Assembly (NCBI RefSeq): GCF_030709675.1
Contig: NZ_JAUZQD010000016.1
Span: forward strand, 124,001 to 188,000
DNA: 64,000 nucleotides
Direction of reading: 5' to 3'
Source of the DNA: Symbioplanes lichenis
GTDB taxonomy: Bacteria; Actinomycetota; Actinomycetes; Mycobacteriales; Micromonosporaceae
Part shown: positions 34,645-47,200 of the stretch, one piece after another
Layout of the letters: the number at the start of each line of letters is the position of its first letter
How positions within the stretch are numbered: the first letter of the stretch is position 1
Program-made: the position numbers and the translations under genes
The notes under the pieces: model-generated
Database searches by the model: none
The model's input: the letters and a program-made list of their open reading frames with translations, nothing else
What the model was told of the DNA's origin: nothing

Positions 34645-37600
34645 TTAGTTGCCGGTCCCGCCTCCGAGCCGGTGCGACAAAATGGGCCCCCAGGCGCTCA
34701 CGGCTTGGGAATCAAGGAGTTCCGAGTGCCGCACCGGAAGATGGATAACGTCTTGGCCAGCCACGAGCGGAGCCCAGGCGGGGGCGGCCGGGCCTTCGAA
34801 GCCCTGCTCCGGCACCGTTGCCTCCACGAAGAACACTGGGCCGTCGTACGAGGGGTAGGACGCCGTTGCCATGAGGCGGTCGCTGGCCAGGTAGCTGTCG
34901 AGGATCAGGGCGATCTGGGCGTCGGTCAGGGCGGCGACGGTGCCGCCGGCTGAGCGGACGAAGGCGACCGCCTCGGCCATGGACAGATCCCGAGCCGGCA
35001 CTTCGTAGCCCATTTCGGTGAGGAGGCCGGCCACCGTGGACGGCGCGGTGGAGACGGTGCGGCGGGCGTCGAGCATGCCGACGAAGGCGACGGTGCGGCC
35101 GCGGGCGCGCAGGTCAGCCGCCACGCACAGGGCGAGGGCGCCGCCGAAGGACCAGCCGAGCAGGTGGATCGGGCCCACGGGCTGGGCGGCTTCCACGGCG
35201 GAAGCGTGCGTGGCGGCCAGGTCGGTCATGGTGTCCGGCAGCGCACCGCCGGAGAGCAGGGGGGACTGCAGGCCGATCAGCGGCGCGGAGACGTACCGGG
35301 CCAGGCCCGCGAATTGCCAGGCCAGGCCGCTGGCGGGGGCGAGGCAGAAGAGCGGCTCCCCCGTACGCCCGGAAGTCAGCGGCAGCACCGGAGCCAGCGC
35401 GTCCGGGCCCTCGAAGGGGCCGCTGAGCAGGCGGGCCACGCCGGCAACGGTCGGGGCGGTGAAGAGGCGCGCCACCGGGATGTCCGTGCCGAATCGGGTG
35501 CGCAGTGCCGTGGCCAGCCGGACGAGCAGCAGTGAGTGGGCGCCCAGCGTGAAGAAGTCGTCGTCGACGCCGATCGTGGGGACGTCCAGCAAGCCTGCCA
35601 CGAGGGCGGCCACCGCGGCTTCCAGGCGGGAGCGCGGAGCGGCGGCCGCTGACACCGGGGCGGCGACCGACGGGAGGGCGTCGCGGTCGACCTTGCCGTT
35701 CGGGGTGAGGGGCAGGGCGTCCAGGGCGACGATGACCGACGGGACCATGTACGGGGGCAGGGCAGCCCCGAAAGCCTCCCGCAAGCCCTCCGGGTTCCCG
35801 GTCACGAAGGCCACCAGCTGGTCCCCGCGAGCCACGACGACGGCCCGGGTGATGCCGGGGCAGGCCAGGGCGACGGACTCGATCTCCTCGAGCTCGATGC
35901 GGAAGCCCCGGACCTTGACCTGGTGGTCGGTGCGGCCGAGGTACTCCAGCTCGCCCGTGGGGAGCCAGCGAGCCACATCACCTGTGCGGTAGATCCGTCC
36001 GCCATCGGAAGCGACGAATCGCGAAGCGGTCAGCGACGGCCGGCCGTGGTAGCCGCGGGTGACCTGGGGGCCGCCGAGGTAGAGCTCGCCCGGGACGCCC
36101 GGGGGCACCGGCTGCAGCGCCGAGTCGAGCACCAGTGCGGTGACGCCGGGCAGCGGGCGGCCGATCGAGCCGTGCCAGCCGGGGCCCACGGGAGATGCGG
36201 TCGCCCAGACGGTGACCTCGGTCGGGCCGTAGAGGTTCACCACCGAGCCGGCGCGGCCGGCCAGCGCGGCGGCGAGGGACCGCGGCAACGCTTCGCCGCC
36301 GACCAGGGCGCGGACGCCGGCGAGGTCCACGTCGGACGACTCCAGGAGCGCTGCCCAGAGCGAAGGTGTGGCCTGCATCGCGGTGATGCCGTGCACGGTG
36401 ATCAGGTCCGCCAGCAGCCGCGGGTCCCGCACCTCGGACGAGGTCGCGAGGACGACCGTGCCGCCGGCGCGCAGCGTGCCGAGGATCTCCAGGACCGAGA
36501 TGTCGAAGGACAGCGTGGTGACGGCCAGCAGACGTTCGCCCGGTGTGAGGGGAAGCGCGTCCAGGAAGGAGGACAGGTTGCCATGGGTGACGACCACGCC
36601 CTTGGGGCGGCCGGTCGAGCCGGAGGTGTAGAGCACGTAGGCGGCCGACGAGGGCGATGGCGAAGAAGCGGCGAAGGGGGCGGGCTGCACGGGAGCCAGG
36701 AAGTCGGCATCAATGATCACGGCGGGCCGGGCGTCGTCGATCATGTAGTCGCGGCGCGCCTGGGGGAAGGCCGGATCCAGCGGAAGGTACGCGGCCCCGG
36801 CGCGCAGCACGCCGAGTACGGCCACGACCAGGTCCGCCGAGCGTGGCAGGTGGATGCCGACGATGTCGTCCGGGCCCACCCCGCGGGCGGCCAGCGCGGC
36901 CGCCACGGAGTCTGCGGCCGCGGCGAGTTCAGGAGCGGACAGCACCGTGGAGCCGCAGATCAATGATCCGCCGGCCGAAGATGGCGAGGAGGCGGGCGGG
37001 ACGGACTGCCAGGCGGACAAGGCGGCCGTGTCGGCGGCGGAGAGGACCGGCAGGGCGGAGAGCGGCGCGGACGGTTCGGCCGCGATGCCTTCCAGCAGGA
37101 CGCCGAGCCGGTCCAGGAGAGCGTCGGCGGTGGACGCGGTGAAGCGCGACCGGTCGTACTCGAGGAGGACCTCGACCCCCGCGGGGCCGCCGTCGACGAA
37201 GGTGATGTTGAGGTCGACCTTCGGGTCGGCCGCGACCGGCGGGGCGTCCAGCACGGGCAGGCCCAGCAGCGTGCCGCCGGTCGACGGGCGCGGGAAGTAG
37301 CCGATCATGACCTGGAAGAGCGGGTTGCGCCCGGCGGCCCGCTGCGGGTTGACCAGCTCGACCACCCGCTGGAACGGCACGTCGGCGTGGTCGAACGCGG
37401 CGAGGTCGGCATCGCGTACGCGGGCCAGCAGCTCGCCGAAGGCCGGATCGCCGGACAGGTCGGCGCGCAGGACGACCGTGTTGACGAAGAAGCCGACGAG
37501 GTCGTCGAGCGCCGCGTCGCCGCGGCCGGACGTCGGGGTGCCGATCGGGATGTCGGTGCCGGCGCCGTGGCGGTGCAGCAGCGTGGCGACCGCGGTGTGC

Positions 37601-38262
37601 AGCGTGATGAACAGGCTGGCCGAGGCGGCGCGGCCGATGTCGCGGAGCCGGGAGACGAGATCGCCCGGGAGAGTGGCGACCGCGAGACCGGCCGGACCGC
37701 GCTCCGCCCCGCGCGACGCCGACGCGGGAAGGGAGATCTCGGCGGGCAGGTCGCGGAGGGCCGACGCCCAGTAGGAGTCGTCGGCCGGCGGCAGGGACAG
37801 GACGTAGTCGGCGTACTGGACGGGTAGCGGTTCCCACGAAGGCTCGGCGCCGGCCAGGCGGGCCGTGTAGGCGGTGCTCAGGTCGCGCAACAACGGCCCG
37901 TCGGACCACTCGTCCATGGCGATGTGGTGCAGCATCAGCGTCAGCGTGGTCGCCGGCCCGTCGAACGCGACGGCCGCCCGGACGGGCAGGTCCCGGGTGA
38001 GGTCGAACGGCGCCCACAAGGGCAGGTCCAGCGGAAGGGACGCGGGCGCGGGCAGGATGCGCTGGGACGAGCCCGAGACCACCGTACGCAACACCTCGTG
38101 CCGCTTCACGACATCGGCCAGCGCCACGGACAGCACGCCCGGGTCGAGCCGCCCGGCGAGGCGGATCACCAGGGGGTAGTGGTACGCGGTCGAGCCCGGA
38201 TCGAGCTGGTCGAGCAGCCACAACCGTTCCTGCGCCGGCGACAACGGGATCTCATCCGGCCG
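34645..38262 (-). other. NRPS module 6: C-A(Gly-like)-T-TE
   Basis: The C domain has HHIAMDEWS, with Glu in place of Gly after the Asp. Pocket residues D-I-L-Q-L-G-L-V-W plus Lys match the glycine code (D-I-L-Q-L-G-L-I-W). The carrier site is GAHSL. The thioesterase has GWSFGG (Ser6905) and a late RHSELL His, so release by hydrolysis or cyclisation is possible. This module has no counterpart residue in exochelin MS. The boundaries are approximate. Confidence 0.8.
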
Positions 38263-41200
38263 GGCCACGGACGCCAAGGCGACTCGCGCGGATTGCCCGG
38301 AAACCGTGGCGAGCCGAGCCGGACTCCGCGCGTCGAACAGCGCCCGCAGCGACAGGTCGACCCCGAGGGAGGCCCGCACCCGGCCGATCAGTCGCAGGGC
38401 GATCAGCGAGTGCCCGCCCGCCGCGAAGAAGTCGTCCTCCACGCCGAACGACGGCAAGTCCAGCACCTCGGCGAAGAGGGCCGCCAGCGCAGCCTCACGA
38501 TCGTTGGCCGGCGGCCGGGAGGTCGATGCCACGGGCGCCGGGGCGGGCAGAGCGGCGGTGTCCAGCTTGCCGTTGACGGTCAGCGGCAACGAGGGGACGA
38601 CGGCGTACAGCGCCGGGACCATGTAGGACGGCAGCCGGTCCCCCACGAACGCGCGGACCTCGGCGGGGGAAGCCGTGCCCACGAGATAGGCGGCCAACGC
38701 GCCGTCGCGGGCGAGCACGGCGGCCTGGCGTACGCCCGGCACGGCGGCGACCGCGGACTCGACCTCGCCCAGCTCGATCCGGTAGCCGCGGATCTTGACC
38801 TGGTCGTCGGTGCGGCCGAGGAAGTCGAGGTTGCCGTCGGGGCGCAGCCGCACGAGGTCGCCGGTGCGATAGAGGCGAGACCCGTCCGGGCCGGCCACGA
38901 AGCGGGACGCGGTGAGCCCGGGACGGTCGAGATAGCCCCGGGCCAGGCCGGCGCCGGCGATGTAGAGCTCGCCCGCGACGCCCGGGGGGACGGGACGCAG
39001 CCAGCCGTCGAGGATGTGGCCGACGGTGTTGAAGATGGGGACGCCGACCGTGGCGGTGGGGCTGTCGGCCGTACCTCCGCCCAGGGTGTTGATCGTGTAT
39101 TCGGTCGGGCCGTAGAGGTTGTAGCCGGCCACGCCGTCCGTGTCGCGCAGGGTGGCCCAGAGCTTGTCGGAGACCGCCTCGCCGCCGAGCAGCACGAGGC
39201 ACGGCCGGTGGGCGCCGGCCAGGAGGCCCTCGTCGAGCAGGGCTTGCGCGTACGTGGGCGTGAGGTTGACCACGTCGACCCGGTGCTCGGCGCAGTAGGC
39301 GACCAGCGCCCGCCCGTCGCGCCGCAGCTCCTCGTCGGCGACGTGCACGTGGTGGCCCTCGACCAGCCAGAGCAGCTCCTCCCACGACATGTCGAAGGAG
39401 AAGCTCACCGTGTGCGCGATGGTCAGCACGCGTCCGCCGGCCGCCTCGATCGTCGGGCCGAAGATCGCCGCGCGATGGTTGAGCTGCATGTTCGTCAGGC
39501 CCCGGTACGGCGTGACGACGCCCTTGGGGCGGCCGGTCGAGCCGGAGGTGTAGATCACGTACGCCGGGCGGTCGAGCCGTCCCGGCGTGCCGGGCGCGAA
39601 ATCGTCGAGCCACGGCTCCCCCACCTCGCGGTAGAGCCCGGCGAGCGAGTCGAGCACCGCGACGGGGCGGGCGTCGTCGATCATGGTCTGCCGCCGGTCC
39701 GCGGGCAGATCAAGATCCAGCGGGAGGTACGCGGCCCCGGCGCGCAGCACGGCGAACAGCGCGACGACCATGTCGATCCCGCGGGGCAGCGCCAGCCCGA
39801 CGATCTGCTCAGGCCCGGCGCCGAGGGTCCGCAGTCCCCGGGCGACGGCACTGACCCGGCCGTCCAGCTCGGCGTAGCTGATCGTGGTCCCGTCGTGGGT
39901 GAGCGCCGCGGCGGTCGGGGTCTTCGCCGCCTGCAGCGCGAGCATCTCGGCGATGGTGATGTCCGGAATGTCAGCGACCACGCCGGCGAGCGGCTTTTCT
40001 CCGGCGAGCCGGACCGAGCCGGCTGCCGCCGTCGCGTCGAAGGTGGCCAAAACGGCGGCGAGCCGGTCCAGAAGGGACTGCGCCTCGGCAACGGGCACGA
40101 CGTCGGGCCGGTACTCAAGGCGGACGCGCAGGGCCCGGCCGGGCGTCGCGACCCAGGTCAGCGGGTAGTGCGTCGCGTCCAGCGCCGTCACGCCCACGAT
40201 CCCGTGCTCGGCCTCGAGGTCGTCGAACGTGTCGTCGTCGAGGAAGTTCTGGAGCACGTACAGGCTGTCGAACAACTGCTCGTGGCCGGCCGCGCGCTGG
40301 ATGTCGCCCAGGCCCGCGTACTCGTGGGGCATGAGCTCGACCCGCTCGGCCTGGACCCGCCGCAGCACCTCGCCCAGCGGCTCGGCCGCGCGGAAGGTGA
40401 CGCGCTGCGGCACGGTGTTGAGGAACACGCCGACGACGTCCTCGATGCCGTCGAGCTCGGTGGGGCGCCCGGCCACGGTGGTGCCGAAGACCGCCTCGGC
40501 GCGCCCGGACGCGTGCCCGAGCACCAGCCCGAGCGCCGTGCTGAGCACCGCGTTGAGCGTCACGCCGGCGGCGCGCGCCTGCTCGTTGAGGTGTGCGGTC
40601 TGCTCCTCGGTGAACTGCACGGCGAGGCTCTCGGCGAGCACCGGCTGCGTGCCCGCGGCGGCCGGGTAGAGGATGGTGGGTCCGGCCCCGGACAGGTGCC
40701 CGGCCCACGCGGCCTCGGAGGCGGCCCGGTCCTGGCGGGCGATCCAGTCCAGATAGTCGGTGAAGCTCGCGGTGCGCTGCGGTACGGCTCTTCCCGCGTA
40801 CGCGCCGAAGAGGTCCCGCAGCACGAGCTCGCGCGACCATCCGTCCCAGAGCAGCAGGTGATAGGTGAACAGCAGCCGGTCGCGCCCGTCGGGCCGCCGC
40901 AGCACGGTGAGCCGGGCGAGCGGCGGGTCCGTCAGGTCGAAGGGCCGGATCCGGTCCTCGTGGACGGCGCCCTCGTGGTCGTCCTGCACGGTCACCGTCA
41001 CGGGCACTTCACGCCGCAGGACGGCGCCGTCGTCGGTGAAGCCGAGCCGGGCCGCGGGATGCGCGGCGAGCACCTCGGCGAACGCCCGCTCCAGCGCGGC
41101 GGCGTCGATGCGGTGGTCGAAGTCGAACGCGTTCTGGGCGATGTAGACGTCGGCGTCGCCCGCGAGCTTCGCCTGGAAGTAGAGCCCCTCCTGCAGCGGC

Positions 41201-44200
41201 GACATCGGCAGCACGCGCTCGGCGGCCGGGGCCAGCTCGGCGGCCCACGCGTCGGCGATCGCCCGCGTGGCGTCGAGGCCGAGACCCTCGTCCGCATAGG
41301 TGAGCACGGCGTGCAGCTCCCCGCCGCGCAGGGCGACGTTCACTTCGAGGAGGTACGGGGTGCCGAGGTCGTCGTCCGGGCGGACGCGGATGTCGGCGGG
41401 GTCGCTCGACCAGTCGCCGTCCTCGTCGGTGAACCGGCCCAAGTAGTTGAACAGCACCTGCGGTGGGCCGAGCCGGGCGAGGGCGGCCGCGCTGCGCGGG
41501 TTCACGTACCTGAGCAAGCCGTAGCCGAGCCCGTCGCCTTCGGGCTTTTCCGGCAGCCGCACCGGCGCGATCGACGTGAACCAGCCGACCGTACGGGAGA
41601 GGTCCGCGCCGGCGACGGGCTCGCGGCCGTGGCGTTCGAGGTCGACGGTGAGGTCGCCGTCCGTACCCCGCCAGGTGTTGATCGCCTTGTGCAGGGCCGT
41701 CAGCAGCGTGGCCTGGACGTCGCCGGTGAGCTCGGCCGGCACCCGGATCTCGTGGTCGCGGGTCTGCCCCACCGTGAGCCCGAAGGTGACGGCCGTGGGG
41801 TCGAGCTCGCCGCCCGGGGCGAGCGCCCGCTGCCACTGCGGGAACTCGGCGAGGCGGGCGGCGCTGCCGGCTTCCTCGGTGAGATCACGGGCGAAGGTAC
41901 GCAGGCTCGTGGCGACCGGATCGAGGGAGTGGCCTTCGTACGCGCTGCGCAGGTCCTCGATGAGGATGTGCCACGAGACGCCGTCGACGACGAGGTGATG
42001 GGCGACCAGGAGCAGCTTGCTGCCGGCCGGGAAGTAGACCGCTTCCAGGACGCGTCCCGCCTCGGGATCCAGCCGGGCCACCGCGGCCTCGGCCTCGCGC
42101 TTGAGGTCGTCGCCGTGGCGCAGTTCGACTCGGCCGCCGGCGGTGACCTCCTGGGACCAGAGCATCGGGGCGGGACGGCTCAGCTTCAGGCGCAGTGCGT
42201 CGTGGTGGGCGACGAGCTTGTCGAGCGCCGCCTGCAGCCGCTCCGGCGTCGCATCGGCCGGGACGCGGATGAGGTCGGCCTGGTGCAGGCGGTTGATGCC
42301 GCCGCCCAGCTCGGCCAGCCGGTGCACGATCGGCAGCAGCGCGATCTCGCCGACGCCGTCACTGCTTTTGACCGGCGTCTCGTTCGTGGTGCCGGTCAGC
42401 GCCGCGGGCGTGCGCTTGAGGAACACGTCGCGCGGGCTGAGCTTGAGGCCGCTGCGCTTGGCCCGGTTGACCAGCTGGATCGCAACGATGCTGTCGCCGC
42501 CGAGGGTGAAGAAGTCGCCGTCGGCCGGGACCGCGTCGAGACCGAGCACGTCGGCGAACAGCTCCTGAATCTTCTGCGTCTCCGCGTTCTCCGAGGTCGG
42601 TGTCTCCGGCGCGACCTGGCGGGACGGCGCCGGGAGGGCGTCGCGGTCGAGCTTGCCGTTCACGGTCAGCGGCAGCGCGTCGAGCGTGACGAACGCGGCC
42701 GGAACCATGTAGCCGGGCAGGACCGTCGCCAGGTGCGCGCGGACCGCGTCCACGTCGGGGCGGCTGCCCGTGCGGGCGACCAGATAGGCGACGAGCTTGC
42801 CGTCCCGCACGAGCACCGCGGTGTTGGCCACCCCGGGCAGGGCGAGCAGGGCGGACTCGATCTCGCCGAGCTCGATCCGGTAGCCGCGGACCTTCACCTG
42901 GTGGTCACCCCGGCCCAGGTAGACCAGCTCGCCGTCCTCCCAGCGGGCCAGGTCGCCGGAACGGTAGAGCCGGCCGGGCCCGAACGGGTTCGCGACGAAC
43001 CGGCTCGCCGTCAGCCCCGGGCGGTCGAGGTAGCCGCGGGCCAGCTGGGCGCCGTCGACGTACATCTCGCCGGTGACGCCCTCGGGAACGGGCTGCAGAT
43101 AGGCGTCGAGCACGTGGACGGTCAGCCCCGGCAGCGCCGCCCCGATGACACTCGGCCGGGCCAGGTCGTCGCCGGTGATCTCGCGGAAGGAGACGTGGAC
43201 CGTGGTCTCGGTGATCCCGTACATGTTGACGAGCCGGGCCCGGGGGTCGCGCCCGAACCAGCCGGTCAGGCGACCGAGATCGAGGGCCTCGCCGCCGAAG
43301 ACGACGTATCTCAGCGTCTCGTTGCCCGCGACGCCGGCTTCGAGGAGCGGGTAGAACGCCGACGGGGTCTGGTTGAGCACGGTGACGCGCTCGTCGTTGA
43401 GCAGGGACAGGAAGCGCTGCGGGTCGCGGGCGACGTCGTTGGGGACGAGCACGAGGCGGCCGCCGTGCAGCAGCGGGCCCCAGAGCTCCCAGACCGAGAA
43501 GTCGAACGCGTACGAGTGGAACATCGTCCACACGTCGTCCGCCCCGAAGTCGAACAGCTCCGCGGCGGCCGCGAACAGCTCCCGGACGTTGCGGTGGGTG
43601 ACGACGACGCCCTTGGGCTTGCCGGTGGACCCTGAGGTGTAGATGACGTACGCGGCGTTGCCGGCCGTGGCTCCGGTCGTGGGCCGGGTCGTGGGCTGGT
43701 GGGGGGCGGTGGGCGCGATCCCGCCCTCGCCGACGAGGACGACCGGCTTCGCGTCTTGGAGAATGTAGTCCTGCCGGGCGGCCGGGGCGGCGCTGTCGAT
43801 CGGGACGTAGCAGCCGCCGGCCTTGACGACGGCGAGCAGGGCGACGACGAGATCGGTGCCGCGCGGAAGCCGGACCGCGACCCGGGACTCGGGGCGGACG
43901 CCGCGGGCGACGAGCTCGTGGGCGAGCTGGTTGGCGCGGGCTTCGAGCTCGGCGTAGGTGAGCTCCCCGACGGCGATGGCGTCCGGGTTGGTGAGCGCGA
44001 TGTCGAGGGTGGGAGCGGGCGCTGATTCGGGGAGCCCGACGGTCGAGAGGTTCGGTGCGTCGGGGCGCTCGACGGCCGGAAGGTTGGCTGCGCCCGGGAG
44101 CCCGTCGGCGGACGCGGGCGCGATTTCGGCGTCACCCGCGCGAGCCCGCCCTCCCTGGGGGAGCCCCCGCTCGTCATTGTCGTGCAAGGAGGCGGCCTGC

Positions 44201-47200
44201 TGCGCGGCCCGCTGTGGAGAACCCGCGTCTGTGGAAAACTCCGCCGTTCCCAGGTACGTGCTGTCGGCCCCCACGGCCTGCGGAGATGACCCGCCGACGA
44301 CCACTCCGTCACCGGACGCGCCACCAAGAACCGCACCATCACGAGACGCGCCAGCGGGAACCGCGCCACCGGCCGAAGCGCCACGGGCCGCCGGCCCGAC
44401 AGCAGCAGCGCGGCCGAGGGACAGGCTCGCCACCGGGCGGGACAGGTCGTCGATCAGCTGGTCGAGGACGAGGGCGACCTGAGCCACCAGGCGCTCGGCG
44501 GCCGCGGCGCCCACCGCCACGTCGTACTTGATTTCGAGGGCCAGGCGGTCGCCGGGGAAGGCGACCAGCGACACCGGGTAGTGCGGGGAGTCGGTGCCGG
44601 TGAAACCGGTGACGCCCAGGCCGTCGGCGCTGTCGGCGGAGACGGGTGGGAAGTTCTCGACGACGACCATGGTGTCGAAGAGGTCGCGGGCGCCGGCGAG
44701 GCGGGTGAGTTCGGCCAGTCCGGCCTGCTGGACGTCGAGGACGTCGGTCTGCTGGTCCTGGAGGCGGCGCAGGACGGCGTGGACGGGTTCGTCCGGGCGC
44801 CAGGACATCGGGACGGGGACGGTGTTGATGAGCAGGCCGACGATGGACTCGACGCCGGGCAGCGAGCCGCCGCGGCCGGAGACCGTGGAGCCGAAGACGA
44901 CGCGGTCGCGGCCGAGCAGGCGGCCGAGGACCAGGCCCCAGGCGCCGTGGATGAGGGTGCTCACGGTGATGCCGTGGGTGCGGGCGGCGGCGGTCAGGCC
45001 GGCCGTGCGGTCCACGTACGCGAAGGCGCTCTCGTGGTGCGACACGGTGGTGATCTCGGGGTGCAGCGCGGTGGGCTCGATGCCGGTGAGCGCTTCGGCC
45101 CAGGCGTCGAGGGTGGAGGCGCGGGTGACGACGGACTCGACGTGGTCGCGGAAGGTGGCGACCGGCGGCGGGAGGGCGCGGCCGTGGTAGGCGGCGACGA
45201 TGTCGGAGAAGACCAGCGGGTACGACCAGCCGTCCGCGAGGATGTGGTGCATCGTCTCGATGAGGCGGTGTTCCGTGGGGCTCAGTGACACCAGCGCGTA
45301 GCGCAGCAGCGGCGGGGCGGCGAGGTCGAACGGCCGCGCGAGTTCCTCGGCGGCGACAGTGGCAACGGCCTCGGAGGAGACACGCCACGGCACGGCGACG
45401 TCCCGGGTGATGACCTGCACGATGCGGCCGTCGCGGGTCTCACGGAAGGACGCCCGCAGCGCGTCGTGGCGGCGCACCACGGCTTCGACGGCGGCGCGCA
45501 GGCGGTCGGGGTCCACCGGGCCGGTCAGGGAGGCGATCTGCTGCACCGCGTACGTGTCCACATCGGACGTGACGGCGTGGAAGTACATGCCCTCCTGCAG
45601 CGGCAGCAGTGGCAGCACGTCCGCGGCGTCCGCGAAGGCGTCGACGTCCTCCTGGGTGAGCGCCACCAGCGGGAAGTCCGACGGCGTGTGCCCGCTGACG
45701 TCGGTGCCCGCCAGCTCGCGCAGGACCGTGGTCCACTGCTCGGCCAGCGCGACGACCCGATCCTCGGCCAGCAGACCGGAGGGCCAGGACAGGGTCGCCT
45801 CGAAGGTGCCGTCCGTCACGTGGGCGTTGATCTCCAGCGGCATGGCCGGGTTGGCCGGGTCGACCCCTTCGCGGAGCGGCGCCGCCTGCGACCAGTCGCC
45901 GCCGTCGTCCGCGCCGAAGCGGCCCAGATAGTTGAAGAGGATCTCGGGCGCCGGGCCGAAGTCGTGGCCGTGCAGCCAGCGCAGCGACCCGTAGCCGAGC
46001 CCGTCGGCGGGCACGGCCCGGAGCTGCTCCTTGACCGAGCGCACGGCCGCCACGAGGTCGGTGGTGCTGCCCGGTTCGAGCCGGACCGGGTGGATCGCGG
46101 TGAACCACCCGACCGTACGCGACAGGTCGTGGTCCCCGTTTCGCCCGTGCCCTTCGAGCGACACCAGCACCGGCGCGTCCGAGCCCCGCCACCGGTTGAC
46201 CGCCACGGCGAGCCCGGTGAGCAGCACGTCGTTGGCGCCGCCGAAGAAGCTCGCGGGCAGCATGTCGAGCAGCGGCGACGCGGGCAGCGACACAGTGATC
46301 GACCGGACAGTCGCCGCCGTGTCCACCTCGGGGTCCGCCGGACGGCCGGCCAGAAGGGCGCGCGGGCCGGAGAGCACGTTCTCCCAGAAGCCGAGCTGGG
46401 AGTCGTACGACGGCTGCGCCGCGGCGAAGGTCCGGAACGACGTGCCGACCTCGTCCAGCGGCTGCCCGGCGGCGGCCCGGCGCAGGTCGTCGGTGATGAT
46501 CCGCCACGACACCCCGTCGATGACCAGGTGATGGATGACGAGCAGCAGCCGCCGCCCGTCCCACCCGGCCTGGAGCATGACGCCGGCGGCGGGGTCGAGC
46601 CGGGCGACCAGGGCTTCCTCGTCCAGCGGGCCCTCCACGAGCAGCCCGGACGCGCGCAGACCGGCGGCGGGAACGTGCAGCGTGCCGTCGAACGACGCCC
46701 GCAACAGATCGTGCCGGTCCAGCAGCGCCTGCAGGACGTCCTCCAGCGCGGCGCGGGTCAGCGACGCCGGCGTGTGCCAGGCCATCGACTGGTAGAAGTG
46801 GCCCAGCGGCGTCGCCGACCGTACGGTCTCGGCCAGCATGGGGGTGAGCGCGATGTCACCGCGGCCGTCGTCCGCAGTGGCCGTCACCGCGGCGGCGGGC
46901 AGGGCGGCGGCGAGGGCCTGCACACTGCGGCGGCGGAAGACGTCGCGCGGGGTGACCTGCAGGCCGGCCTTGCGGGCGCGGCCGGCCACGGCGATCGACG
47001 AGATGCTGTCACCGCCGATGGCGAAGAAGTCGTCGTCGATGCTGACCTCGTCCAGGCCAAGCACGGCCGTGTAGATGCCGGCGAGCACCTGTTCGCGCTC
47101 GTCGCGCGGGGCGCGCACCACGCCCAGGATCGGGGTGGCCTCGGGCAGCGCCTTGACGTCGAGCTTGCCGTTGACGGTGAGCGGCAGGGCGGGGACAAGG

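Noticed and set aside
37924-43635. 1903-residue open frame on the plus strand opposite the NRPS
   Set aside because: It is full of Arg, Gly, Asp and Val low-complexity runs, has no domain, and mirrors the codon bias of the NRPS on the other strand. Long antisense frames are expected in DNA of this GC content.
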